A DNA stretch of 64,000 bases from Misgurnus anguillicaudatus (GCF_027580225.2 NC_073356.2:13607501-13671500); one strand, 5' to 3'. Counted from the stretch's first letter, positions 1 to 12,551 are shown. Made by a program: numbers and translations. The notes: generated by a model from the letters alone, not told the origin.

Positions 1-99
1 AATATAGAAAGAAAGAATAGAAGAAAGAAGGAATAGAAGAAATAAGGAATAGAAGAAAGAAAGAAAAGAATAGAAGAAAGAACAAATAGAAACAATTGA

Positions 100-147
<48 letters not shown>

Positions 148-212
148 ATTGCAAGAGTAAATGCAAGAAAAAATGAGGAAAGAAAGAAAGAAAGTTTTGC
201 ATATGAGTGAAG
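1..212. repeat. GAAA-rich purine simple repeat
   Basis: The plus strand is almost pure purine, built from imperfect GAAA/GAAGAA units, with an uninterrupted (AAAG)n run at about 92-147. It continues off the left edge. Such polypurine tracts can adopt triplex structures, but nothing here shows a function. Confidence 0.9.
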
Positions 213-669
213 GATTGAAGAATTAAAGAGGGCCTGAATGATACAGATCAACCATGCTGAAAATCACAGCCTGAACTGGTTGAGGATCATGCCAGGTTAA
301 CCGTTTTTAGACGGGTCAAGATATATGACAGTTAAGCAAAGGTATGTTTATATACTTTGTGTCAGTATATCTGCCCCCTGTCTAAAAACCACGTCCCCTT
401 CATCTGCACAACAGATAGCGATGTTCAGGAGGGGAAAGACATTCATAACATTGTCTATGTCTTGTGGCAAGAACACGAGAGGATTACGGATTATATCTCA
501 CTCTTCTTAATTTACATTCCTGAATGCCTGCAAATCCATTAACCCAGTTTGGCCTCTGCTTGAGGAATCGCTGGGAGAATTTAATCAACCTGCCGTCACG
601 TCATCCTACTGAATCAGACATCTTTGTTTGTTCGTAGTGATGGCTGTATAACACAGATGCTCGTGGCTG

Positions 670-857
670 CACTCTCAAAAATAAAGGTACAAAGCTGTCA
701 CTGGGGCAGTACCCTTTAAAAAAGGTACAAATATGTATCTTTGAACTGCCAATATGTACCTTTTAAAGTACTAATATGCACTCTTTGGGTACAAAGGTGT
801 ACCTTTTCGAAACGGTACTGTCCCAGTGACAACTTTGTACCTTTTTTTCTGAGAGTG
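670..857. mobile_element. 188-bp CACT...AGTG MITE
   Basis: A non-coding element begins CACTCTCAAAAATAAAGG and ends in the inverted counterpart ...CTGAGAGTG. Inner inverted blocks TGTCACTGGGGCAGTACC and GGTACTGTCCCAGTGACA show it is nearly palindromic. CACT termini are typical of the EnSpm/CACTA (CMC) group, so it may be a non-autonomous member. The flanking duplication is short (TG at most) and not decisive. Confidence 0.65.
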
Positions 858-2049
858 TGTGGCACTGGTGACAATGCCTTTCTGTCATCCTGCCAAAAAC
901 TTTGAGGGACTTTGAGATAGTATATCCTGGAGCACTGGATTTGACACAAGTTGCTTTATTTAGGACATATAAAAACAGGTTAAACAGCCGGTTATGTAAC
1001 ACAGGGATAATAGAGCAGGTTATTCATTTACTGTTATCTCATCACCTACTCATGTTTACTTATGAGGTAAGGGTGCAGGCGGTACAAAGACAGTGTAGAT
1101 GTGGTTTGCAGCGATCGCTTCTACAGACGGCTAAATTCTTTGGATGAAATGGTCTGCCAAATGCAAACATTTAAATACACCACGCGGGTCATGACCCAAA
1201 AAAGCTGACAGGTCTTTTTCTGACAAGGTCAGAAAAAATAACGGTGAATGGAAATAATAAAATGCTACGCTATATTGTGCATAGCAAGGATAGGGAAGTA
1301 AACAGTGTAGGGAGGATAAAATTTTGCCATTTGTTTTGTTCTTGATGCTAAAAGTTGCATCAAATTTATCAGTCACTTGGTTAGTCAACTTGGTGCCAAC
1401 ACTGAGAGGTTACACACCTACATTCAACTGTAATGAGGTTGAGATTCAAGAGCATACAGAAACCAAAAACAAACCAAACCAAAGTAAAAAAAAAATTGTA
1501 GTAATGTTGCCACATAATGTCAAATCCGTCCCATCAAGCAAAATCAGGTAAGAAACGCTTGTACCTGTCTGTTAGTGTTGGGCGATATGCCCCATTGTGA
1601 GATCGTCCTATCGTGAGCCTGTGAGATTGCCGATACATGAGAGTATAGGGGGACGGGGCAATAGTTTACTTATTAATTTATTTATTCATTAATGACAAGT
1701 CACTTGATTGGTGGACAAAAAAAGGAGCTGAGTTACTCTAAGGGCAACACTCTCACGACCCCAACCTTCTTGAAACTGATGCCATTAATCCGAATGCATC
1801 ATTAAAGCCCAGGCGCTCAGAAATTTCCTGTGTGCCAGGGAGCAGAAGCAACACACTCGCTGGTTTTAAACCCCTGCATGCCTAACAACCTCTCTAGGGC
1901 AAGGAAATGGCAGAGCCACGCGTATTACAAGCTCAGGTGCGAGAAGAAGTCCAAGACGCAAGCATTACAAGCTATCTCTTGCAAAGTGAAGCCCACAAAC
2001 CCTCTCATGGAAGGAAAAGCATGCAATGCGGATGTTAATGTAAAACTAT

Positions 2050-2512
2050 AGCCCTATTCGGATGGGATTAGTTTTACAGGGGGACCTCTGAGAAAATCGT
2101 GCTTCTCAGAGGTCCTCTGTGTTTTTAATCCCGTCCGAATCGGCCATGTCTGTGTTTTTCTCTGACGACCTCTGTAAAAATTCCAGAGCAATTTACCTAC
2201 TGTTTTTTGCCGTAGGCTAACAAGTAGGCTAACGTTACTTTAGTAGGATTTGTATATTTTATTTTGATTCGTTAAAATTAAATTAATAAATAACGTGTTA
2301 CATTTAAAGCAAAATATTAAACATTACAAACACGCGTATCCAGAGCACGTGCTCTTCTGCAACGCCCAAATGCATGAAACAGACACTCCCATCTGTGGAA
2401 TAGCCTGCATCATTTTAATCCCATCCGAATCGGTACTTAAAATCACAGACGCCCTGGGGGACATGTTGAAACTCAAACGTTTTTTGAAAACTAATCCCGT
2501 CCGAATAGTGCT
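2050..2512. mobile_element. 463-bp MITE with 26-bp terminal inverted repeats
   Basis: Left end AGCCCTATTCGGATGGGATT matches the right end in inverse orientation over about 24 of 26 bases. A possible 3-bp duplication TAT flanks it (2047-2049, 2513-2515). The motif AATCCCGTCCGAAT also recurs inside the element. No coding capacity. The superfamily is not certain. Confidence 0.7.
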
Positions 2513-2687
2513 TATGACGATAATAATATTAATTTTAAACTATAATGGGCCAACTATCATCATGAAGACCCAACAACCCTAGTAACAGATTCACACTGAG
2601 ATGACAAACACACGTTATCAGTACATGAATTTAAAGCACTCTTACGTCACAATGTATTCCTGCATTGTCTCTAAAAAACTTTACTTC

Positions 2688-3185
2688 AAGGAATAGTCCA
2701 TTTTATTAAAAGAAAAATCCATAACTTACTCACCACCATGTCATCCAAAATGTTAATGTCTTTCTTTGTTCAGTCGAGAAGAAATTATGTTTTTTGAGGA
2801 AAACATTCCAGGATTTTTCTCATTTTAATGGACTTTAATAGAGCCCAACATTTAATACTTAACTCAACACTTAACAGGCATATTTTTTATTTTTCTTGTC
2901 AAAAATGACAATCGTTTCACTAGATAAGACCCTTATGCCTTGTTTGGGATTGTTTATAGTCCTTTGAAACTCTGTTGAAAAAAAATTTTAAGTGTTGAGT
3001 TAAGTATTAAATGTTGGGCTCTATTAAAGTCCATTCAAATGAGAAAAATCCTGCAATGTTTTCCAAAAAAAAACAAAACAACATAATTTCTTCTCGAGTG
3101 AACAGAGACAGACATCAATTTTTTGGATGACATGGTGGTGAGTAAATTAACTGTATTTTTTGTTGAAGAAAATGGACTATTCCTT
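2688..3185. mobile_element. 0.5-kb foldback (long inverted repeat) element
   Basis: The two arms start AAGGAATAGTCCATT and end AATGGACTATTCCTT. They stay complementary for roughly 200 bp, including the internal blocks TAGAGCCCAACATTTAATAC and GTATTAAATGTTGGGCTCTA, around a short loop near 2900-2970. The sequence could form a large hairpin. No ORF. Confidence 0.8.
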
Positions 3186-3329
3186 TAATATTGCATAAGA
3201 AAATGCATCTAATGCAATGCGTGTCTTGGACTCCTTTTCGCACCTGAATTTGTAACTTGCTAAAAAAAGGTGTTAAAAAAACAAAAACTTAATTATGCTG
3301 TTGACATCTCAGACAACTGAAACTTATGC

Positions 3330-3541
3330 CACGTACACACCAGAAGCAAATTTAAATATTTGCGCAAGTAGAGTACATACAAAATCAATGCAAAGACGCG
3401 AACATGCGCTACACTTCAAACGTGTCTTCCATACAAGTTGAAAATATTCAACTCAAGCAGAATATTCACAAAACACGAAGTTAAATACTGCGAAAAATCT
3501 AGAGCGAGGAATACAATCATTCGCGTTTGGTGTATACACAG
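3330..3541. mobile_element. ~210-bp MITE, CACACCAGAAGC-type ends
   Basis: Left end ACGTACACACCAGAAGC is roughly inverted at the right end as CGCGTTTGGTGTATAC. The inside is rich in short CGCGAA/TTCGCG words. It resembles the element at 39479-39785, which begins GTGCGTTCACACCAGACGCG. Edges are approximate. Confidence 0.5.
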
Positions 3542-5032
3542 CATTAGAGATTTGTTAAAGACAAGAAAACAAAAATGTCAATAGAGATTATAGTCTACAG
3601 TAAGCCATGATTGAACTCCACAGTCAAATAAATTCTTCATATACTGGCAGTCAGCCATAACTGAGCTATTGTAGGACTGGTCATTTGACCCAGGATATAT
3701 TTACCCAGATATCATTGATTTTGTATTTACCCGTCAACTCTCTACTGCCCCACCTTACAAAGATCAACACTAGTCTGCATTCACAGACTGTCTTTCCTGA
3801 TAGCTGGAACAGACACACCAAAGTAAAGAGACCTCTGGAAGATATTGAATAAGCGAGCTTCTTTGAAGGATAATACCACACACAGCAGTCAGCTTTCAAC
3901 TAACAACACCTGTGTATTTAATGCCAGTTTGACAAAATGCTATGGCGCACACACACATAAATCACAAATACAACCTGGCTTGCATTGAACACAATAGAGC
4001 CGCATCATCTATTGCAGTTATTGGGAAGCGGCCAATGATTGCCACGATGGCAAAAGTTTAAATGAGTCAACGAAAGTTGAGGCTGATATGCAGCACCCTC
4101 AAAGCATGGAGAGCAAACATTTGGCCTCTCCATGACCTCATGCACGAGGCCATGTCCGGGTATGGCCAATTCCAAAAATACCTCGCCTGATCTCACATAC
4201 TGTAGGGGAATAAGCTAACCTTTCACATGGTACATCTCAGTGTCATTTGAACACAACTATGACCTACTATTAATCCATTTTAATAAAGGCAACAAACAGA
4301 ATTTGCCATGATGGTCACCACTGTTTTCGGAAAGCACAGTTACAGGATCTTTTTTGAGGGCTTTCTTAAAATCCTGGTTGGGGGGAGTTTTTCTGAAATC
4401 AGGCGATCACAACTCTCCCGCAAGGTCTAAGTATTATGTTGTAAAAACTCCAGCCAACTAATAAATTCAAAGTCCAATGCGAAAAGTTTTACGTGGTCCA
4501 AATAGGAATATTCTGCTTCCACATATCCAGCAGGTTTTATACATCTCATGAACCAGGAGAACCAACTGAACCTAGTAAAATACTAGTAAATGAACACTTA
4601 AAGTCCCCAGACAGAGCTGTGACCCAGCCCAGATAAAATTATTGTGTGAGCTTACCTATAAGGCTCCGAGGTACGCTAAACCTTTCGATTTGACCAGTTC
4701 TGTAGTTAAATATTTGCCATTTACTCTATAGGAGCAATGTTTACTGACCTTGAAAGCAACAGTTACCCACAATCCCCTGTGTGAAAGGCATATCCTGGGT
4801 AAGGTGAGAGGTAAGATGTGTATCTGTGTGTGTCTCTGACACGTCACGTTGATAACAAAACATTGAAAGGTTGGCGAGTCAATGGTTTTATGTTTGCACA
4901 GCAAGTTCAGAGCCATGTAAAGCCACCTTTGCTATGTTACTAGATACCAATGCTACGGTTCAGGTCACCACCAGGTGAGCTACAGGCAAAAACAGCGTAA
5001 GAATACCACAGGGATTAAAAGATGGGCAGTAC

Positions 5033-5202
5033 CTCGAAGGCATATGAAGGTGAGAAAGTCCTCCGTCTTGGGTTTGCGTCTGGAGAGGAATGTGATATGC
5101 GTGTGCGGCGTGGGCAGAGAGGGATCGGCCATCTTCACTGGTGTGGTGCTGGGAGAGTTGGGTTGAGACTGGGCGAATTTCCTCTGTGCATGCAGTCTTG
5201 GC
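5033..5202 (-). CDS. jarid2: jarid2 exon 4: PRC2-binding N-terminal segment
   Basis: This 170-nt coding exon reads, on the minus strand, [20 protein letters not shown] followed by a variable stretch and then [17 protein letters not shown]. This closely matches vertebrate JARID2 just after the RKRPR motif. JARID2 is a nuclear, catalytically inactive Jumonji protein that recruits and stimulates PRC2. The lysine in AQRKFAQ corresponds to human K116, whose EZH2-dependent trimethylation is read by EED, and both it and its neighbours are kept. The acceptor is TTTCCTTTCAG at 5203-5204. The donor is GAG|GTACTG, which is weaker than the other donors here. The exon starts with one base that completes the AGG codon left open by exon 3 and ends in phase 1. 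Whether this is jarid2a or jarid2b cannot be decided. The overlapping long minus-strand ORF in another frame is not the product. Confidence 0.92.
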
Positions 5203-6828
5203 CTGAAAGGAAATGAAAACAATAGCTTTTTAATAAACTTGCTTTTTTAACATATAACAGAGCCTCTATGGATACATTATCAAAACTGTTTTCGTCTAAA
5301 AATCCCCATTTGGCACTGTGGCTCAGATAACGTTGCCAAAGCAATAAATTCCTCTTAACGCATTTGCTATTGCAATGAAAAACTCCACTCGGGGCCTTGC
5401 TGTTGCTGTGACTAATTCGGTCGATCTGGATCTCATTCAGACACGTTTGTGGTCCGATTAGCACACAAAAGCTGCTATTTCTGATAGTCATCCAAACATT
5501 TTCTGGAGAGAATTGACCTGACGAGGCAGAAACTATGCAAGCTGACACTTGAGAAGCCAAACAGCACCTGTAGGAATTTGTCAGAGTCGACTCCCGGATG
5601 CCGATTCACATCAATGCAACGAAAAGTAATTAAGTTCTTCATTACGTGCCGTCAAAACCTCGGCAGCAGCTCAGTACTGATAAATAGTACTAAGGATACA
5701 TCAAATTGTCGACTGTCAAGGCCAATCCTTCGCATATATTCATCCATCGTGTTCGCAAAGCTTTTCCCTTTTAAGACATGCAAGCCACTGATTTTGCATT
5801 TCAACTTTCTCCCCGGGAAGGGTGACGGTACGGAATGCTAAAAACAGTATAAAACCCTATGTTTTAATAACTCCTCCACCCTCCACGAACTGCCAGGAGA
5901 GACACGTGCTGCACTTTCCATTTCAGCTGCATTTCATCATTTTACCCACATTGACTCCCTTCGGTCTTGCCTGATGTTTGCTGCCAAACATGTTCGCCTG
6001 CAAAGAACGATGGGGGTGGATGAGTGAGAGGTTTGGGGGTAAAAGAAAAACATCATTCACTTCTGTACAAATTAATCTTATATTCAATCAGAGGTCTATT
6101 CCCGAGACGTCTCGCCAACCTCGGGCAGCTTTGACGAAGCTGCGATGGCATCACTAATAAATGCTCGCAATTCTGAAGGAAGAATTGTCTTTTCCACATC
6201 CCTAATATCTGGAAACTGAAATGAGGAAAAACTTAGTAGGAAAATATTAGTATGAATATTTTGACCAAGGCTGGTCACACAAGTGAAGATTTTAAGCCTG
6301 ATTTTGGGCCTGATTTGCACCATGCCCCCCTGCGATTGGAGAGGGCATGGCCTAGTCAAGAGGCTTTTTACAACAATTTTTTTGTACAAAATGTTAAAAT
6401 TATACAATGACTTGGTCTGTGGTGTGGTGAATCTGGCGTTTTTATTGTTTTTCGTAGTAAACTAGTGGGGAATTGTTTTGAAAACTTCCGATGTGGAAAA
6501 ATGACAGCCAGAGGGATTAACCCATTTATTTTCTATGCATGATACACAAATGACAATGCGTATGGACGAAGTGGTAAACAACAAATCTTCCAACTCAACA
6601 GGGGACAACATCAGAATCGCACATTAGGAATCTTAATCGCTTGACTGTGTTTTCAAACCGCAGCTGGCTTGACCACAGACATAGTAATACCAAGGTTATG
6701 CAGCAACTTTTTTTTCATATCCCCGGCAATGCACAATAATTTGCAGGTTTTTTACAGCATGTTTGTTGTCTGGACGCTATATTCGGTTTGCGTGAACCAG
6801 TGGGCGGGGCTACCGAAGTAGACCTTAA

Positions 6829-7621
6829 GCCCGGTATACACTGCGATTTTAAATAGTCCTTTAGGATTGTTACTTGCCACACTGTGCGATCAAGATTGTA
6901 GTTACGTCCATGTCACACTGGATGATCTCAGTTTCCATCAATGTAAGACTGTACAAGTTAAAAGACTTTTAAAAATCAGATGCACGCAAACAAACACGTC
7001 CATAGTTTTACGTGATCGATGGCCGACGGCTCTGTGAACACACGCTGAAGCGAAGGTAGTAGCAAACCAAAACAACACATATCCGTTCATTTTAATCATG
7101 ACTTGTCTCAAGCATAAAAAAGAAAAAAAAAACCAGAAGCAGACGAGTACCTGGCATTTGTATTTCCAGTGCGATTTCTCTCCAGGCTGCTTCATTTTTT
7201 ATCCTATCATGGTACAGTAGTGATGACACAAGGTAGAACCACTCTTTATCTCTCCATAACTCCATAAGTTTTTCATCTTGCTGTACTGTCTACCTGGCTC
7301 TTTTTGACATTTGTCTGCGTTGGTTTGTTGTTGTCGCACTAATTGCGTCATCAGGTTCTATGCTTCTATTGGTTCTTGATCTGTTGGTTGTCGTAGGAGA
7401 TGTCACACAGCAGGATTGTGTCTCAAAATTTCTGACACTGCCAGAATTTTGTCCGAGGATCATTTTGATCGCAGCGGTCATTAATCGGCTATCTTTGAAC
7501 ATGTCATACTAGCGATCAAAGATGGCAGATTTTAGCCTAGGATTCCAGGAATGTTTTAGGAATTCAAAATTTGTCCCAGATAGCTAAATCGTGGGAGAAA
7601 TCTTACAATGTGCACCAGGCT
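6829..7621. mobile_element. 0.8-kb element flanked by TTAA (piggyBac-like MITE?)
   Basis: TTAA lies on both sides (6825-6828 and 7622-7625). The ends GCCCGGTATACACTG and CAATGTGCACCAGGC are approximate inverted repeats. The interior has no supported ORF. TTAA target sites suggest piggyBac-type transposition, but the ends are diverged and part of the TTAA could belong to the inverted repeat. Confidence 0.5.
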
Positions 7622-7861
7622 TTAAGTGGAGGCAGTGTTTAAAATTTGACTATTATGTCATAACTTGGTATATTCCAGAAACCTGCCGTTTTCTGGCCTT
7701 GGTGTCAATAACACAGTAAAAAGGACGTTTTTAGTTCGGAAACTTGCAGAATGTTCATCCAAGTACGATGACCTCATAAATAAAAAACGCTCAAGTTAAA
7801 ATTGATTCCTTGCTTTGCCACTCCTTTAAGGGACTATTTTTGTTAAGGTCTCACTAATTGA

Positions 7862-8735
7862 TAGCCTGACGTTGCCATACTCAATTCTAGTCAGAATTTG
7901 AGTCTGATACCGCTCCATTGAGCTATAATTATGAGGCGTGTCTCAACCGAAAAATGCCTCTGCACTCAATTGGATAGACCTACGACCAATCAGAGCAACC
8001 GAGTGTGTAACGTATGTTGAAATTACGTCTTTGCAGCCTGACCGAACTGCTAGTTATTTCGCTATGACACAACATTGTGATTATACTGAGTTAGCGAATG
8101 TACATCAACACCTATTATGTTTACAACATTTCGTTTATATCACAACATGAAGTATTTACTAAGTCATAGAGTAAGACTATCTCTTACCATTTGTACGTTA
8201 GGTGAACTTCATCCACGACGATACCCATTACGTTTGCTTGAAAATATTGGAGCCTAACATGTCCCTCCACTTACAGCAACCACGATTCCGGGCTTCCGAA
8301 AAGAAGCTGGCAACGACCGCTAATTATATCCATCTCGTCGTGCACGCTGAGTTGCATCGCCGTGATAACGTTAGCCTTTTCAGTTGCGACCAACTTTTAC
8401 CGAATAGGACATCAACAAATGCCCTGCTCGCGTTTCTCTGTTCCTCTTTTAAAATCAATGCTCTGTCGATATATTTTAGAACAGACTCAATGTCAGAATC
8501 CACACATCTGAACTCTACAGCGGCAGCCATTCAACACACGCGCTCTTTGGTGACGTGGTTCATTACGTTACTGTTGATTATCTGTCCATCATCGTATAAA
8601 GCCCGCCCTGACAATTTGATTGGTTCGACCAGCATTTGTTCTAAAATAGTAGCTCCTCAACGGAGAAACCCCAGACCCATCTTCCCGTTTACAAAATCTT
8701 GTGGGCGGGGCTAAGATGGGCTGGCACCCAGGCTA
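7862..8735 (-). mobile_element. 874-bp hAT-like element carrying a helicase gene fragment
   Basis: A 9-bp direct duplication ACTAATTGA flanks the element exactly (7853-7861 and 8736-8744), which fits hAT-type insertion (usually 8 bp). The ends TAGCCTGACGTTGCCA and TGGCACCCAGGCTA are imperfect inverted repeats. The minus strand contains the 5' part of a RecQ-like helicase coding sequence with its upstream leader and a splice donor. The element therefore looks like an internally deleted derivative of a larger helicase-bearing transposon. The 170-codon plus-strand ORF here is the antisense of that fragment. Confidence 0.75.
8188..8530 (-). pseudogene. RecQ-like DNA helicase 5' fragment, disrupted
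   Basis: From the ATG at 8530 the minus strand reads MAAAVEFRCVDSDIESVLKY, then ALILKEEQRNASRAFVDVLF and GKSW. The EEQ segment fits helicase motif 0. FGKS is what remains of a Walker A motif after an internal deletion. Beyond frame shifts, the pieces FGSPESW, MLGSNIFKQ and VVDEVHLTYKW (a DExH motif II) are readable in other frames. The last ends at a good donor, AAATG|GTAAGAG. At least two lesions and the missing remainder make it non-functional. Similar TE-borne RecQ-like genes are, to my knowledge, common in cyprinid genomes. The assignment is from memory of the family, not a search. Confidence 0.72.
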
Positions 8736-11700
8736 ACTAATTGAGCTTGTGTTATTGCAGTTTGGCTTGTGGAAGTCAACGGTCAACTATCTTAAAAAAC
8801 GTTTTAAAAAACATTACATTTTTATGAAATGAAAATCTATATTGTAATAATAATGATAGTACTAATGGTTTATCAATACCATTTAATGGCCTACTGCTGC
8901 TGTGGTTACATTGGTACAGGTGAAAGGACAAGTAATGAGAGATGAATAATTCGCAATGTAACTCTTGTGGTGAGCAAAATGATTTTTGAGAGTATTTTAT
9001 GGATACCAACAATCTGCTAACATCTAGGAAAATATTAAAACTTAAAAAATAACTTAAATTCAGACTGTGGCTTCAGAAAACAGACTTTATACAGACTACT
9101 TTTTATGATTCGGTCATGGTGCTTGTGGATGCTTGAAAGCCTCAGTTGTCATTCACTGCATTGCAACTACAGCACAGTACAGCCAAGTACAGTACAGTAG
9201 AGTCCATGGAAAAGTGTGACTAGAATAATTCTTCAAAATCCTCAATTTGTGTTCCACAGCGGAAAGAAAGTCATGATAAGTAAATGACTAAATTTTCCTA
9301 AAATTGTTAAATTCTAAAAAAGAACAAGAATAAGGCGACTAAACGTCTCATAGGGAAAAAAAAACTAGCATGGACTCATGATTAAAAACAAGTTACGTTT
9401 CAATTTGACATATAATCGCCCTCTGAACCAGCATCATCTTTTTAAACAGAGCCTGTAGTTCCACACCCAAACATTGACACTAATCAGTGGATATTACACA
9501 GGCAAAAAGTTCATTTAAAGTAGACTGCCTGAGGACCGCTGACAGCTGAGTGGAGATTTCAGCCAACAAACACAAACGCAAAAAACTGGCCCTGCTAGAA
9601 ATACAACAGAGCCAACAAGCCGTTCTGTTATTTATTGATTGCTAATGTGTTTGAGGCCGAGGTCTAACCTCATTTAGACGGTCCAGGGGAGGATTCCTAC
9701 TCTGCAAAAAAATAAGTAAATAATCTTTCCTCGTTGCGGTTTTCATAATAAACCTAAACACACTGTTTGGTACTGAGAATTGCTACTTTAAATTTGTTAG
9801 TACAGCTAACAAAATGCTTAATTTTGCTGCAGCTGTGCTAAAACAGGATCCAGTAAAACTACGAGGGACGTTACGGTTCATAGAGTCAGTCTAGACTGCT
9901 TGAATCTCAAAGACTCCTTGTGTTTTTTGGACTATTCATCCTACCTGTTTTTTAGGCTATATAGGTAGCTGCAAATGTAGTCAGATGCAGCAAGATAGCT
10001 CACCAAGTTTCAAAACAAGGTTAATGTGCGGAGGTGCTCCACATTTTCTTAGGACTTTCCGCAGGAGTTGTGACTGTCCCAGTTACAGTCTTTTCAAACG
10101 ACTGGTGAACTTAAAATGAAGTTGGGCTCTACAATTCACTTCAGGTCTTCATGCTTCCTGTGTCAAACCAAGAAAGTGGGATAAATTTCACACCATGAGT
10201 GATGGAGAGGGAAAATGGGACCCAACCACATCCTTCCAGACAGGATGGGTGAACAGGAGCCATGAGATTGATCAATCCGGGCATTCCTGTAGTGTTGGTC
10301 TTACTCTTCCTCAGTGGGCGAGAGGCATTGCAATGCTATAGCCCCAGCCTGTACACTCCTTAATGGGATAGATATGGGTTCCCTTACAATGCCGGTCTTT
10401 TAACAAGAGGCTCATGCATAATTTACAGCTGATAAATACCACAACGGGGTCAGTCCAGGAACTGGGGCTCTGATCTTGTTACCATTTAGCTCATGATAGC
10501 CAAAAAACGTGATGAAGAACAGTGAGTGAGGTCAGGTTTAAAAGGAGATTGATTTCTGTTTAACCTCTCAGAGATCAGACTCGTATAAACAGAGATGCTT
10601 CTGATAGTTTTATGGAAATGCATCTACATCTAACTTCAGTGTATCAGTCTCCAAATCTTCCTCCCCTTTCAATGCAAGTTGTAATACAGAGAAGAGGTCA
10701 AAGATTGAATTGGGCTTTTTGGGGTTTGGACCAGCTGGGCAATATCTAGAGAGTGAAAAAGTGAAGGGCCAGTCAGTGGAAAGAAAACAGCGAGAGTCTA
10801 GCACCTGCTGGGAAGGAACGGAGGGAGGGATTATGGCAGGATGTCCTGATTTATCCTTCTCTAATCCTTCTGCCTTACCCTTTAAAGTACACCCCGCTCT
10901 GATGTTACATGTGGGGCTTTTGGGACATTGATTGGCTTTCAGGACAGCAGCGAGTGTGGGGATCTGGGGTGTCCACTGGCCAACAGCAGCTGGATCTATG
11001 TGGCTTAATGGAGGGTTAGGAGAGGAGAAGGCGGCCAGTGATCGAATGTGCTTTAGTAACCTTTGTGTTACCTTGCTTTACAAGCAACATCTGTTGGGAG
11101 CTGAAGTGAACAAGACCAGATCGCACAGTGTATGTTACTGGAACACAAGAATGAATATGATGAAGGCATGTGGGCACATTGATTTTAAGCTGTGTAAACC
11201 AAAGCCATCCCAACCTTCACCAGCAGTTGGAACACAGATGAGCTGTGAGCGACCACCAGACATATTCTGTGATCTCTGCTGGTTTTGTGTGATATCTTCA
11301 GTAAAACGATCCCTCTCCAAATCCACGAGAGCCCAGCGGGAAGATAAATCAACATGAGTGCCGCAAGCTCCGGGCCTCCAACGAGTGCTTTAATGCTCTC
11401 CAGCGTGTGCAATTGTTTTGAAAGAGGAATGACGTTCCCCTAAAAGAGCACCAAATCGTGCCGAACAGGAGGAGGAGTCGGAGGGCTTCCGCAAACAAAA
11501 GCACATTGTCGGCGCCAGAAGTAAACGTGACGACCCCTTTGGTGTCAGCACCTCCCCCCGGCGCCCGGAGCATCAAAGCATTCCAGAGCGGCTGGAGTCA
11601 CTCCTAATCTCAGCAGCAGGCCCTGGCTCTCCACGGATCAGATGAGCAGAGCAGGGGAGAAGCTCACGGGGAGGGAGAGTGAGATGAATGATCGCAGGAG

Positions 11701-12058
11701 TGAAATAGATGGAGCCGTGAGGAGAGGGCAGGCACTGATAGACCCCAGGGCCAGAGATATTTGAGTTTCAGGAGGGAGGAGAGGGGAGGAGGCGTATGAA
11801 AACCCTTTGTGTTAAACACAGATTTAAGCGGAACCATTATCGTCACATGCACGTTAACGGAGGCAATTTTTAGGGATAAGTGTGCAATGAGGAGAGCAAC
11901 CTTTATATAGTCAAACACTGTAAAACTGCAGTAAAAGTATAAACTGTCAGACACAACAGCATCTGTTGTTTATATGTTGATAGTAATAATAACTATAATA
12001 GTTTAAATAAGGGCCATACTGTACCCTGTTGAAGCCAACAATTTCCCATACCAAAACT

Positions 12059-12300
12059 ATTTTCAGGGTTCCCACACCTTAGTTAACTTCAATTTCAAGG
12101 ACCTTTCAAGGACTTTCCAGATCCAATAACCTCAAATTCAAGGACTAAATGTGGGGACACATTTCAAGTGAGAGCAAGGTTACATCGTGTTACCATTTAA
12201 GATACATTGTAACAGTTTCCTTTCAAGGGAACTAGCGCTTTGTCACTGCGGTGACACTTTGGGGACGCCTCTAGGGATAAGTGCATCTGAATGTGTATAT
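12059..12300. repeat. Fragments of dispersed cyprinid-type repeats
   Basis: GGGTTCCCACACCTTAGTTA, followed by a TTCAAGGAC repeat, and then CAAGGGAACTAGCGCTTTGT, have the look of high-copy dispersed DNA repeats. No complete ends or target duplication were identified. Confidence 0.4.
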
Positions 12301-12502
12301 CAAATTTAACCAATGGGTAGGCCAGGAAGTATATCGGTATCTGAAATATTGCCAAAGACGGCGTTACAGGGACACAGGAAGTATGGCAAGGGAGACGCAG
12401 CATCTCGTTCTCTTCTCAGGGAACAAGTGTTACATACGTAACCAGAGACGTTTTCATGTGTCAAACACAACTATGCAAAAAAGCATTTTGGTTTGAATCA
12501 AC

Positions 12503-12551
12503 ATTCGAATTATAAGTCGCTTTAGATAAAAGTGTCTGTCAAATGCATAGC
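12503..12551 (+). repeat. SINE tail fragment
   Basis: TCGCTTTAGATAAAAGTGTC followed by TGTCAAATGCATA is the conserved 3' tail of teleost tRNA-derived SINEs. The copies at 13690, 17040 and 19330 have the same tail. The head is missing. Confidence 0.65.

Larger units (their letters stand above)
1..5032 (-). other. jarid2: jarid2 intron downstream of exon 4 (partial)
   Basis: This is the start of the intron that follows jarid2 exon 4, in minus-strand order. The next expected coding exon (the conserved SPALP... region and the acidic stretch after it) was looked for and not seen, so it should lie left of the window. The stretch holds a purine-rich simple repeat at the left edge, a CACT-ended MITE, a hAT-like fragment near 1573-1650, a 463-bp inverted-repeat element, a 0.5-kb foldback and a small MITE at 3330-3541. 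I see nothing recognisable in 200-660, 870-1560, 1660-2040 or 3550-5030. Confidence 0.75.

Noticed and set aside
5135..5560. 141-codon minus-strand ORF over jarid2 exon 4
   Set aside because: It reads the exon in another frame and runs through the splice acceptor. The jarid2 frame is supported by homology and phase.
8202..8714. 170-codon plus-strand ORF
   Set aside because: It is the antisense of the RecQ-like fragment and hAT element. No similarity was recognised.
10932..11357. 141-codon plus-strand ORF
   Set aside because: No family is recognised, several overlapping ORFs of similar length lie on both strands, and it is in intron sequence without supporting splice structure.
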